This document shows positions 15,264 through 24,246 of a stretch of 46,962 nucleotides of DNA, in pieces. Each line of letters opens with the position of its first letter. The stretch's first letter is position 1. Source of the DNA: an uncultured Atopobiaceae bacterium (GTDB lineage: Bacteria > Actinomycetota > Coriobacteriia > Coriobacteriales > Atopobiaceae); assembly GCA_944320385.1 (NCBI GenBank), contig CALUHH010000015.1, positions 1 through 46,962 of the forward strand, in the 5' to 3' direction. The notes beneath the pieces were generated by a model that did no database searches, was not told the DNA's origin, and saw only the letters and a list, made by a program, of their open reading frames with translations. Made by a program: the position numbers and the translations under genes.

Positions 15264-15866
15264 ATGAAGCGAGAAGAGCTTGCGCTGCGGCTGATTCACG
15301 CCTGCACGGACGTGATCATGGCGGAGGAGGAGCTTGCGGCTCTGGACGCTCGTCTCGGCGACGGCGACCTCGGTGAGACGATGGTCACGGTCGCCTCTGT
15401 GGTGAGCCAGGCGGTGGTGTCCTCTGAGGGTGGAATCCAGGAGATGCTCGACGACGTGGCGACGGCGGTGATGCGCCTCGACGGCGCCGCCGCGCCCCTC
15501 TGGCACGTCTGGCTCGACGGGCTCCAGGAGGCGGCCCCGGACGGCTCGGAGGCGTCGGTCGACGAGCTCAAGGCGATGGTCGCCCGCGCCACGAGCGACC
15601 TCCTCAAGGCGACCTCCGCTCGCGAGGGCGACAAGACCATGATGGATGCCTTCGTCGCGGCGGGGGAGGCTGCCGCTACCTGCGAGGGCGACGAGCTCGA
15701 CCTCCTCGACGACATCGCCGACGCTGCGGAGGCCGGGGCCGAGGCCACGAAGGACCAGGTGGCAAAGTACGGCCCGGCGCGGAATCTCGGCGAGGCGAGC
15801 CGGGGGATCGCCGACCCCGGGGCGGTCGCCGTCGCGCACTTCCTGCGCGGGCTCTCTCGGGCGTAG
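15264..15866 (+). CDS. DhaL-like protein (DAK2 domain, dihydroxyacetone kinase L subunit family)
   Basis: The 200-residue protein has the length and motifs of DhaL, the ADP-binding subunit of PTS-dependent dihydroxyacetone kinase. These are the Mg/ADP aspartates in LDARLGDGDLGETM, the GDKTMMDA block and the C-terminal ARNLGEASRGIADPGAVA. In DhaL the diphosphate-binding motif is DGDHGTNM, so the His is replaced here by Leu. No DhaK or DhaM partner is nearby. It may serve another acceptor or be an orphan subunit. The ATG at 15264 has a GGGAGGG ribosome site. CGAGAAGAGC covers codons 3-5. Confidence 0.78.
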   Translation: MKREELALRLIHACTDVIMAEEELAALDARLGDGDLGETMVTVASVVSQAVVSSEGGIQEMLDDVATAVMRLDGAAAPLWHVWLDGLQEAAPDGSEASVDELKAMVARATSDLLKATSAREGDKTMMDAFVAAGEAAATCEGDELDLLDDIADAAEAGAEATKDQVAKYGPARNLGEASRGIADPGAVAVAHFLRGLSRA

Positions 15867-15909
15867 CTGCGCTTCGCGTCCCGTGAGGGGCAGGTGCGCC
15901 CCCCTGCTA

Positions 15910-16024
15910 GGGTGTGTACACTTTCCGGCCTTCACGTTTTTCTCGGCAAGCCTCTGACCTGCTAAAACATGATCAGCCCGAACTCGGACGGTGTACATAC
16001 CCGGTATGCGCAGCGTACATACCC
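15910..16024. repeat. Second TGTGTACAC-type inverted repeat cluster
   Basis: GGGTGTGTACAC at 15910-15921 faces GTGTACATACCC at 15991-16002 and GCGTACATACCC at 16013-16024. A GGTATGCGC piece lies between the last two. The centre carries TTTTTCTCGG and TGATCAGCCC; the latter also lies at the centre of array 2. The cluster sits just upstream of the arginine promoter. Whether it affects arg expression is unknown. Confidence 0.7.
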
Positions 16025-16079
16025 TCCCGAGGGGCTCTCACAGCGCCCCTGCGAAGTGTGTCCGGCGCATGTCACCTCG

Positions 16080-16108
16080 TTGACAGCTGCGGCGGCGCTC
16101 CGTAGAGT
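16080..16108 (+). promoter_or_regulatory. Sigma70-type promoter of the arg operon
   Basis: TTGACA (16080-16085) and TAGAGT (16103-16108) are separated by 17 bp, the best -35/-10 pair in the window. Transcription would start near 16115, giving a roughly 28-base leader before the argC ATG. The leader contains CGAGAAGGAC at 16125-16134. No clear ArgR box was recognised. Confidence 0.75.
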
Positions 16109-16142
16109 GCGAGAAAAAAGCTGTCGAGAAGGACGTGGGAGC

Positions 16143-17219
16143 ATGGGGAGCATCAGGGCGTGCGTCGTGGGGGCAACGGGCTATGCGGGCATCGAGGCCT
16201 GCCGCCTCATCCTGGGCCATCCCGACCTCGAGCTGACCATGGCCACGGACCGCAAGGAGGCCGGCACGCGGCTCGACGCGGTCTATCCGGCCTTTGCGGG
16301 CGCCTGCGACCTCGTGCTGTCGCTGCCGGAGCCCGACGCCATCGCCGCGGCGGCCGACGTCGCGTTTCTCGCCGTCCCGCACACCGCGAGCCTCGCGCTC
16401 ACGCCGGCGCTGCTCGAGCGCGGCGTGACCGTGCTCGACCTCTCCGCCGACTACCGCCTGCGCGACGCCGCCGTCTACGAGGACTGGTACGCCACCCCGC
16501 ACACGAGCCCCGACCTGCTCGGACGTACGGTCTACGGCCTACCCGAGCTCTTCCGAGCCGGGCTCGTCGAGCTCGCCGTCCGCCGCGGGGCGGGGGAGTC
16601 CGTGCTCGTGGCGGTGCCGGGCTGCTACCCCACGGCCACGGCCCTCGCCGCCGCGCCCGCCCTCGCGGCCGGGCTCGCGACCGGGGACCTCGTGATCGCC
16701 GACGCCATCTCCGGCGTCTCGGGCGCCGGGCGCGGCTGCACCGCGCGCACGCACTACTGCCACGCCAACGAGTCCGTTGAGGCCTACGGCGTGGCCAAGC
16801 ACCGCCACACGCCCGAGATCGAGCAGACCCTCACCGACGTTGCGGGGCGCGAGATGTCCGTCGTCTTCACGCCGCACCTCGCACCGCTCACGCGCGGGCT
16901 GCTCTCCACCGTCTACCTCGAGGCGGCCGACGGCGTGACGGCCGATGACGTGCAGGCCGCCTACGAGCGCGCCTATGCCAACGAGCCGCTGGTCACGACG
17001 CTGCCCGCCGGGACCATGCCGGCGACGTCGTCGGTCTTCGGGACCGCGCGCGCCCAGGTGGGCGTCGCCCTCGACGCGCGGCGACGACGCACGATCGTCG
17101 CCTCGTGCGCGATCGACAACCTCGGGAAGGGCGCGGCCGCCCAGGCCGTCCAGTGCGCCAACGTGGTGCTGGGCCTTCCCGAGACCGCCGGGCTCCTGGC
17201 CCCGGCGCCCCTCGTCTGA
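16143..17219 (+). CDS. argC: N-acetyl-gamma-glutamyl-phosphate reductase
   Basis: The 358-residue enzyme reduces N-acetylglutamyl-5-phosphate to the semialdehyde, the third step of arginine synthesis. The NADPH-binding loop VVGATGYAGIEACRLI is at the N-terminus. The active-site Cys161 lies in PGCYPT, and the dimerisation/active-site histidine region KHRHTPEIEQ is present. The ATG at 16143 follows GGACGTGGGAG. It is the first gene of argC-argJ-argB-argD. A 160-bp spacer with a long hairpin separates it from argJ, which is unusually large for an arg operon. Confidence 0.96.
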   Translation: MGSIRACVVGATGYAGIEACRLILGHPDLELTMATDRKEAGTRLDAVYPAFAGACDLVLSLPEPDAIAAAADVAFLAVPHTASLALTPALLERGVTVLDLSADYRLRDAAVYEDWYATPHTSPDLLGRTVYGLPELFRAGLVELAVRRGAGESVLVAVPGCYPTATALAAAPALAAGLATGDLVIADAISGVSGAGRGCTARTHYCHANESVEAYGVAKHRHTPEIEQTLTDVAGREMSVVFTPHLAPLTRGLLSTVYLEAADGVTADDVQAAYERAYANEPLVTTLPAGTMPATSSVFGTARAQVGVALDARRRRTIVASCAIDNLGKGAAAQAVQCANVVLGLPETAGLLAPAPLV

Positions 17220-17238
17220 AACGCTCGTTCCGTGCGGT

Positions 17239-17326
17239 CGGAAAATAACATACTTTCAATGCGGTCCTCGTTTTTGCCAACTGGGAAGACGTCGGCTTTC
17301 AGAAAACCAAAGTATGTTTTTTTCCG
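17239..17326. repeat. AT-rich inverted repeat between argC and argJ
   Basis: Arms 17239-17256 (starts CGGAAAATAACATAC) and 17309-17326 (starts AAAGTATGTTTTTTT) are reverse complements with one mismatch across a 52-base loop. The right arm contains seven consecutive T, so on the plus strand it could act as a terminator or attenuator. It is much more AT-rich than its neighbours. Confidence 0.75.
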
Positions 17327-17379
17327 GGCCTGCCAGAGGTGACCCCGCGCGTGTGACGGCCGAACATACGGAGAAGAAC

Positions 17380-18666
17380 ATGGCAACCATAGAACCACTT
17401 GCGGTCCCGGTCGTGCCCGACACGCCCGAGGCCTGCGGGCTCATCCCCTGCGAGGGCGGCGTCTGCGCCGCCGCCGGCATCCGCGCCGCGGGCGTCTCGG
17501 CGGGATTTCGCCGCAACCCAGCACGCCTGGACCTCGCGCTCGTCGTGGCCGACGAGCCCTGTGTGGCCGCTGCGACCTTCACCACCAACCGCTTCTGCGC
17601 CGCGCCCGTCACGGTGAGCCGCGCCCACGTTGCTGACGGCCGCGCTCGCGCGATCGTCCTCAACTCCGGCAACGCCAACGCCGCGACGGGCGAGCCCGGG
17701 CTTGCCTGCGCCGAGCGCGCCTGCGCCCACGTGGCCGCCGAGCTCGGCTGCGCGGCCGAGGACGTGCTCGTGGCCTCCACGGGCGTCATCGGCGTCCAGC
17801 TTCCGTTTGCCCCCTACGAGGCCGGCGTCCCGGCGGCCGTGGCGTCGCTCGCGGGCACGCCGGAGGCTGCTCACGACGCGGCCTGCGCGGTCATGACCAC
17901 CGACACCGTGCCCAAGGAGGTCTCGGTCGCCGGCGAGCTCCCGCAGCGCTCCGGCGCGCCGCGCGCCTTCCACGCGGGCGGCTTCGTCAAGGGCTCGGGC
18001 ATGATCCAGCCCAACATGGCGACGATGCTCGCGGTGCTCGCGACCGACGCCCCGCTCACGCCCGAGGCCGCCCGCGAGGCCCTTCTCGCCGCCGTGCGCG
18101 TCTCCTTCAACAAGGTGACCGTGGACTCCGACACCTCCACCAACGACTCGGCCTTCCTGCTTGCCACTGGCGCCGCGGGCGGCGAGCAGATCGACCTCGA
18201 CCACCCCGCGTTTACCCAGGTGGCCGCCGCCGTGCGCGTGGCCGCCGTGGACCTGGCACGCAAGATCGCCGCCGACGGCGAGGGCGCGAGCAAGCTCGTG
18301 ACCGTCAACGTGACGGGTGCCGCAAACGACGCCGACGCGGACGCCGTGGCGCGCGCGATCGCCAACTCGCCGCTGGTCAAGACCGCAATCTTCGGCCACG
18401 ACGCCAACTGGGGCCGCGTGGCCGCCGCCGCGGGCAAGTGCGGCGTGCCCTTCGACCAGACGCGCGTCGACATCGACTTCATGGGCGTCCCCGTGTGCCG
18501 CGCCGGCCTCACCGTGCCGATGGACGAGGAGGACATGCTGCGCCGCTTCGAGGCGCCCGAGATCGCCATCACGGTCGACCTCGGCATGGGCGATGCCGCG
18601 ACGCGTGTCTGGACCTGCGACCTCACCCACGACTACGTCACGATCAACGGCGACTACCGCACGTAG
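17380..18666 (+). CDS. argJ: Bifunctional glutamate N-acetyltransferase / ornithine acetyltransferase
   Basis: The 428-residue precursor belongs to the ArgJ Ntn-hydrolase-like family. It transfers the acetyl group from N-acetylornithine to glutamate and, in bifunctional members, can also use acetyl-CoA. The self-cleavage site lies at Ala214-Thr215 in GMIQPNMATML, with Thr215 as the nucleophile of the beta subunit. The oxyanion-loop region STGVIGVQLP is present. The ATG at 17380 directly follows GGAGAAGAAC, so the recurrent motif overlaps its ribosome site. The cyclic acetyl pathway explains the lack of argE nearby; argA is not seen in the window. Confidence 0.96.
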   Translation: MATIEPLAVPVVPDTPEACGLIPCEGGVCAAAGIRAAGVSAGFRRNPARLDLALVVADEPCVAAATFTTNRFCAAPVTVSRAHVADGRARAIVLNSGNANAATGEPGLACAERACAHVAAELGCAAEDVLVASTGVIGVQLPFAPYEAGVPAAVASLAGTPEAAHDAACAVMTTDTVPKEVSVAGELPQRSGAPRAFHAGGFVKGSGMIQPNMATMLAVLATDAPLTPEAAREALLAAVRVSFNKVTVDSDTSTNDSAFLLATGAAGGEQIDLDHPAFTQVAAAVRVAAVDLARKIAADGEGASKLVTVNVTGAANDADADAVARAIANSPLVKTAIFGHDANWGRVAAAAGKCGVPFDQTRVDIDFMGVPVCRAGLTVPMDEEDMLRRFEAPEIAITVDLGMGDAATRVWTCDLTHDYVTINGDYRT

Positions 18667-18681
18667 CCTGACCTGCCCGGT

Positions 18682-18874
18682 CGGGATGGGGAGGCTCCGG
18701 CGCTCAGACAGCTTGCCGAGAAGGACGCTCGGCAAGAACTCACGGCGGAACCTCCCCATCCCGCCCTACGCGGAGCCGCTCGCGACGGGTTGGCCGAGAA
18801 GGTCCGCCGCGAGTTCCGCAGGCGCGCTCTGTGCGCCGAGGACTGTCTGAGCGCCGGACCTTCTCGGCCAACCC
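18682..18874. repeat. Paired hairpins with complementary loops between argJ and argB
   Basis: Hairpin P pairs CGGGATGGGGAGG (18682-18694) with CCTCCCCATCCCG (18751-18763). Hairpin Q pairs GGGTTGGCCGAGAAGGTCC (18787-18805) with 18856-18874. Inside P is TCCGGCGCTCAGACAG (18696-18711), the exact 16-bp reverse complement of 18843-18858 inside Q. GAACTCACGGCGGA (18736-18749) pairs with 18803-18816 with one mismatch. A small hairpin CTTGCCGAG/CTCGGCAAG (18712-18736) carries AAGGACG in its loop, making an exact CGAGAAGGAC. Two alternative folds, or loop-loop contact between the hairpins, are therefore possible. Confidence 0.9.
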
Positions 18875-18923
18875 CGTCCCGGACCGTACGGCCCCACGTT
18901 CTTCTCGCCAGATTGGAGCAGAC

Positions 18924-19805
18924 ATGAAGCAGCGCGACAGGCAGGAGCGGGAGCTCGCCGCCTCGAAGGTCGACGTCCTCAACGAGGCCCTGCCGTGGAT
19001 CCACCGCATGGCCGGCAAGACCTTCGTCATCAAGTACGGCGGCTCGGCCATGGAGGACCCCGAGCTCTGCCGCCAGGTGGTGGCCGACATCGAGATGCTC
19101 AAGCTCCTGGGCATCCGCATCGTGCTCGTGCACGGCGGGGGCAAGGCCATCAGCGCGCACGTCAAGGCGCTCGGCCTGCCCGTGCAGTTCAAGGACGGCC
19201 TGCGAGTGACCGATGAGGCCACGATGGAGGCCGTGCGCGAGGTGCTGGTGGGCAAGGTCAACCAGGACCTCGTCTGGGCGCTCAACGAGTACGGGCACAA
19301 CGCGGTGGGCATCTCGGGCGCAGACGGCAAGACGCTCAAGGCGGAGCCGGTCGACCCCGAGCTCGGGCGCGTGGGCCGCATCCGCGAGGTCGACCCGAGC
19401 CTCATCGAGACCATCCTCGACGACGGCTACATCCCCGTGGTGGCCACGGTGGGCTGCGCGCCGGACGGCTTCTTCAACATCAACGCTGACGTCGCCGCCG
19501 GCAAGATCGCCGAGGCGATGGGCGCCGACAAGCTCATCTACCTGACCGACGTCGATGGCCTGCTCGCCGACGTCTCCGACGAGGACTCCCTCATCCAGAG
19601 CCTCTCGCGCTCCGAGACCCACGAGCTTCTCGCCTCCGGGCGGCTCGACGGAGGCATGCTGCCCAAGATCCGCTCCATCTCCGAGGCGCTCGACGCCGGC
19701 GTCTCCGAGGTGGTCATTCTCAACGGAACCTTCCCGCACTCCCTGCTTCTTGAGATCTTCACCGACGCCGGCTGCGGTACCATGTTCACACAGGACGAGT
19801 CCTAG
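18924..19805 (+). CDS. argB: Acetylglutamate kinase
   Basis: The 293-residue amino-acid kinase phosphorylates N-acetylglutamate, the second step and usual feedback point of arginine synthesis. Seen are VIKYGGSAM (ATP site), LVHGGGKAIS (acetylglutamate site), NINADVAAGKIAEAMGADKLIYLTDVDG and GGMLPKIRS. An N-terminal helix (about residues 1-28, KQRDRQERELAASKVDVLNEALPWI) resembles the arginine-sensitive hexameric form. The ATG at 18924 follows TTGGAGC. GTTCTTCTCG (18898-18907) lies in the leader. The gene is 257 bp from argJ and only 13 bp from argD. Confidence 0.96.
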   Translation: MKQRDRQERELAASKVDVLNEALPWIHRMAGKTFVIKYGGSAMEDPELCRQVVADIEMLKLLGIRIVLVHGGGKAISAHVKALGLPVQFKDGLRVTDEATMEAVREVLVGKVNQDLVWALNEYGHNAVGISGADGKTLKAEPVDPELGRVGRIREVDPSLIETILDDGYIPVVATVGCAPDGFFNINADVAAGKIAEAMGADKLIYLTDVDGLLADVSDEDSLIQSLSRSETHELLASGRLDGGMLPKIRSISEALDAGVSEVVILNGTFPHSLLLEIFTDAGCGTMFTQDES

Positions 19806-19818
19806 GAGAGGAAGCCTC

Positions 19819-21096
<1,278 letters not shown>

Positions 21097-21129
21097 GCGC
21101 TGGTCCCCGTTCTTCTTGGCAGTGATTAC

Positions 21130-21248
21130 GGGCCGGCTGTGGTCACTTTCCCACCGTGGAAACGACCACAGCCGGCCCGCTATTATGCGTGTCGGATATC
21201 GGGCCAGTTGTGGTCACTTTGACGAGAAGAACTGACCGCAACCGGCCC
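21130..21248. repeat. Double-hairpin element C1, left flank of the AbiEi/DUF559-like gene
   Basis: Hairpin 1 pairs GGGCCGGCTGTGGTC (21130-21144) with 21164-21178; its loop has a small inner hairpin TTTCC/GGAAA. Hairpin 2 pairs GGGCCAGTTGTGGTCA (21201-21216) with 21233-21248. Its 16-base loop is CTTTGACGAGAAGAAC. The whole 119 bp recurs in direct orientation at 22562-22680, with differences mainly in the 22-bp linker. The rest of 21249-21492 is an AT-richer leader with no gene that I can support. Confidence 0.92.
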
Positions 21249-21492
21249 GTAATTCTCCTCTTGGAAGCGGGCTGGGTGCGGTCGTCTACCGCTCACCGAT
21301 TAATAAGCCCGCCGGTGAACCTTTGCCGAAACTTTGGTGCCCGCCCTTGTGGGACTTTGCCAGCCCCACCTGCCAAAGGTCGCGCGCGGTTCGATAAATC
21401 GAATCACACTTTCAACCACCTCCCCAAATATGACACGGCAGGTCTTCGGAATATCGTGGAGAATCCGCCTTCACGAGAGAGGGCGGTGGACC

Positions 21493-22560
21493 ATGAGCAG
21501 AGAGAACGACCGAAGGATCGAGGAGCTGCTGACGGGTGCGGCCGAGGCGGGGAGCTGCTATGTCGTGCCCGCCGACGATCCCGACAGTATCAGAAGGGCA
21601 CTGTCAAGGAGGGTTGCTGCGGGACAGGTGGTCTCGCCTGCGCGTGGGCTCTTTGCGGACGCACAGACCTGGAACTGCCTCAAGACGGGCGAGAAGGCCC
21701 TGTGTCTGGCTCGCGGTCTGCAGGAGCTTCATCCAGACTGGGTGTTCTGCGGCCCAACCGCGGCCGTCGCGTACGGCGTCGACGTCTCGAACGACCTCCT
21801 GGATCGTGTTCATCTTGCCGTGACGCCGGACGCGCGCGGGTCGAACCTGCGCCTGCTGAGGCGCCATGCCGTGCTTGCTGCCGATCCTGCCTCGCGCGAC
21901 ATCGAGGTCGTCAGCGGCCTGCGCGTGACCGCGCCAGGCCAGACGGTCTCCGACTGCCTCCGCTGGGCGGACTTTGCGCACGGGCTGGGGGTGGTGGACT
22001 CCGCGATTAGAATCGGGGTCGTGGGAAGAGAAGAGCTCGAGCGCCACCTCGAGGCGCTGCCCCCGCACTCGCGGATGAGGGGGCATGCCCTGCGTACGCT
22101 CGCATGGGCGGACCCGCGCAGCGAGAACGGCGGGGAATCCATCGCGCGCGCCCGCATGCTGTTGCTCGGCTACGTCTGCCCCGAGCTGCAGGTCGAGGTT
22201 CCGCGCGTCGTCGAGAAGGGGAGACCGTACCGGGCCGACTTTTGCTGGGTGCGCGCGGACGGACTTGTGATCCTTGGGGAGCTGGACGGGGACGGCAAGT
22301 ACGTCGAGGAGGAGCTCATGGGTGGGCGTGACATCGACGAGGTCCTCTCCGACGAGAACATCCGCGGCTCGCGCTTCACGCTCTATGACGTCTCGCTGAT
22401 GCGCTTCCGGTTTGGTGCTACGGGAAAGCCGTCGACGTTTGCCGCCATTCTCGATGAGTATGGGGTTCCCAAGCGTGGCTCGGAGCTCGCGCTTCCTGAC
22501 GGGGCGTCGATGGTGCCGGACTGGGATTCTCTGAGACGCAACAAGGTGGGTGATGGATAG
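21493..22560 (+). CDS. AbiEi-like winged-helix plus DUF559/Vsr-fold nuclease-like protein
   Basis: The 355-residue protein resembles a class common in actinobacteria. An N-terminal winged-helix of the AbiEi antitoxin type (RRALSRRVAAGQVVSPARGLFAD, about 35-65) precedes an AbiEi-like middle domain (FCGPTAAVAYGVDVSND, TAPGQTVSDCLRWA). The C-terminal part looks like a DUF559/PD-(D/E)XK nuclease fold: NGGESIARARMLLLG, then RADFCWVRADGLVILGELDGDGKY with acidic positions and a lysine. Whether it cuts DNA is unknown. The ATG at 21493 has a GAGGGCGG site. The stop codon abuts repeat C2, and the gene plus leader is bracketed by 119-bp direct repeats, so it looks like a mobile cassette. No partner toxin is adjacent. 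Confidence 0.65.
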   Translation: MSRENDRRIEELLTGAAEAGSCYVVPADDPDSIRRALSRRVAAGQVVSPARGLFADAQTWNCLKTGEKALCLARGLQELHPDWVFCGPTAAVAYGVDVSNDLLDRVHLAVTPDARGSNLRLLRRHAVLAADPASRDIEVVSGLRVTAPGQTVSDCLRWADFAHGLGVVDSAIRIGVVGREELERHLEALPPHSRMRGHALRTLAWADPRSENGGESIARARMLLLGYVCPELQVEVPRVVEKGRPYRADFCWVRADGLVILGELDGDGKYVEEELMGGRDIDEVLSDENIRGSRFTLYDVSLMRFRFGATGKPSTFAAILDEYGVPKRGSELALPDGASMVPDWDSLRRNKVGDG

Positions 22561-22561
22561 C

Positions 22562-22680
22562 GGGCCGGCTGTGGTCACTTTCCCACCGTGGAAACGACCG
22601 CAGCCGGCCCGCTATTCCCGGCACAAGATACCGGGCCGGTTGTGGTCACTTTGACGAGAAGAACTGACCACAACAAGCCC
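22562..22680. repeat. Double-hairpin element C2, right flank of the AbiEi/DUF559-like gene
   Basis: Hairpin 1 arms are GGGCCGGCTGTGGTC (22562-22576) and GACCGCAGCCGGCCC (22596-22610). Hairpin 2 arms are 22633-22648 and 22665-22680 around the same 16-base loop CTTTGACGAGAAGAAC as C1. It begins 2 bp after the stop codon and is exactly as long as C1 (119 bp). Confidence 0.92.
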
Positions 22681-22697
22681 GTTATTCCCGGCAGAAC

Positions 22698-23924
22698 TTA
22701 CGCCGTGCGCTCCGGGACGTGCAGCATCACGAAGAAGCCCACGACAAACAGCACCGCGATCGAGAGCACGCCGATGCTGGAGTTGCCGGTGAGCGCCGTG
22801 AACGTGCCCACGAGGAAGGTGCCCAGGATCGCGGCGTACTTGCCAAAGATGTCGAAGAAGCCAAAGTACTCGTTGGCGCGTTCCTTGGGGCAGAGCTTGC
22901 CAAACTCGCTGCGCGAGAGCGCCTGGATGCCCCCCTGGAACATGCCCACGAGGATTGCCAGGAACCAGAACTCCACGGCCGAGCGCAGGAAGAACGCCGC
23001 AAAAAGGGTGATGCCAAAGTAGGCGGCGATGGCAATGAGCAGCATGCGGCGCGTGCCGTACTTGGACGAGAGGCGCCCGTAGATGATCGCAGACGGGAAG
23101 GCCACGAACTGCGTCACCAGAAGCGCCAGCACGAGCTGCGTGGAGTCGATGCCGAGGTCGGTGCCGTAGCTGGTCGACAGCTTGATGATCGTGTGCACGC
23201 CGTCGATGTAGAAGAAGTACGCGATCATGTAGTAGCGGATGGCGCGGTTGGCCCAGATCTCGCGCAGGGTGCCGGCGAGTCCGCGGACCGCGCGGCTCAC
23301 GGCGTGCGGCGCGCGCGGCTTGAAGTGGAGCTGCTGCACGTTCTTGAGCAGCGGCACGGTGAAGACGGCCCACCACGCCGCGGTGATGCAGAACGCGATC
23401 TGCATGGCGGTCTGCAGCGTGATGCCCAGGGTCTCGTAGCCCAGGACCACGCCCAGGCACGCGATGAACGGCACGCAGCTGCCGATGTAGCCCCAGGCGT
23501 AGCCCGCCGACGAGATCTCGTCCATGCGCTCGTCGGTGGTGGTGTCCACGAGCAGCGCGTCGTAGAAGACCATCGAGGAGTTGAGCGCCACCGACGAGAT
23601 CACGTACACCACCAGAAACGCCAGCGCCGCCGTCACGAAGCCCATCGCGATGGTGGCGACGACGCCCGTGCCCACGCAGCCCACGATGAACTTCTTCTTC
23701 ATGCCCTGCATGTCGGCGATCGAGCCCAGGACGGGCATGAGCAGCGCGATGATCAGCGAGGCCACGGTCTCGGCGTAGCTCCAGGCCACGACGACCCCGC
23801 CCTCGGGGGCGAGCGACGAGAAGTAGATGGGAATGACGCTCGTGGCCAGCAGGACGAGCGCGGAGTTGCCCACGTCGTAGACGATCCAGCTCTTCTCGGC
23901 CTTTGTCATCTTTTGGTGTGCCAT
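22698..23924 (-). CDS. UMF1-type MFS transporter
   Basis: The 408-residue protein has about twelve hydrophobic segments and resembles the UMF1/Atg22-like branch of the major facilitator superfamily (YDVGNSALVLLATSVIPIYF at the start; YYMIAYFFYIDGVHTIIKL in the middle; SRSEFGKLCPKERANEYFGFFDIFGKYAAILG later). The EYFGFFDIFGKYA block is characteristic of this branch. The transported compound is unknown. The ATG at 23924 follows GGAAGGAAC. It ends 17 bp beyond repeat C2, which therefore lies at the 3' ends of two convergent genes. Confidence 0.88.
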   Translation of the reverse strand: MAHQKMTKAEKSWIVYDVGNSALVLLATSVIPIYFSSLAPEGGVVVAWSYAETVASLIIALLMPVLGSIADMQGMKKKFIVGCVGTGVVATIAMGFVTAALAFLVVYVISSVALNSSMVFYDALLVDTTTDERMDEISSAGYAWGYIGSCVPFIACLGVVLGYETLGITLQTAMQIAFCITAAWWAVFTVPLLKNVQQLHFKPRAPHAVSRAVRGLAGTLREIWANRAIRYYMIAYFFYIDGVHTIIKLSTSYGTDLGIDSTQLVLALLVTQFVAFPSAIIYGRLSSKYGTRRMLLIAIAAYFGITLFAAFFLRSAVEFWFLAILVGMFQGGIQALSRSEFGKLCPKERANEYFGFFDIFGKYAAILGTFLVGTFTALTGNSSIGVLSIAVLFVVGFFVMLHVPERTA

Positions 23925-24046
23925 AGATGTTCCTTCCGGCGGATGCCACAACATGTCTATGGTAGGCGAGCGCAGGCCCGCGCGTCGGTAAGAACTGGGT
24001 AAAAGCGGGGCGAGAAGAACGCGGGGCCCGCGGGGCATCCGCGCAG

Positions 24047-24166
24047 GTGCCAAAAACCCGGCATCTGCGTGGCGCGGTGCCGAAATCGGGCTATATGCGT
24101 GCGAATGGTGCCGGAATTGCCTCATCTGCGTGCGGGTGACACGCAGATGTCGGATTTCTGGCACCT
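24047..24166. repeat. Head-to-head array of GGTGCC units, about 31-bp period
   Basis: Direct units of about 25 bp begin GGTGCC at 24047, 24077 and 24108 (30- and 31-bp steps) and run to ATCTGCGT or a variant. A single inverted unit follows, from ACGCAGATG (24142) to GGCACC (24161-24166). Exact CGAGAAGAAC lies 35 bp before the first unit (24012-24021). The spacer 23925-24246 holds no gene that I can support. Confidence 0.85.
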
Positions 24167-24212
24167 GCGAAAACGTCATCCGCGCCCGCCGGCGTGCCGC
24201 GGCCGGGCGTGG

Positions 24213-24218
24213 CATAAT
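24213..24218 (+). promoter_or_regulatory. -10 box for the Zn-phospholipase-like gene
   Basis: CATAAT lies 29 bp before the ATG. CGAGAAGAAC begins at the very next base (24219-24228), so it would cover the transcription start. Confidence 0.5.
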
Positions 24219-24246
24219 CGAGAAGAACCACGACGAAAGGGCCATC

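Noticed and set aside
16030..16142. ArgR operator upstream of argC
   Set aside because: No TGAAT...ATTCA-like box is present; nearby palindromes belong to the TGTGTACAC repeat family.
21249..21492. tRNA-like or riboswitch-like leader (GGTTCGATAAATCG, ACCTTTG/CAAAGGT pairings)
   Set aside because: No complete cloverleaf or known riboswitch core can be built; left as an unexplained AT-richer leader.
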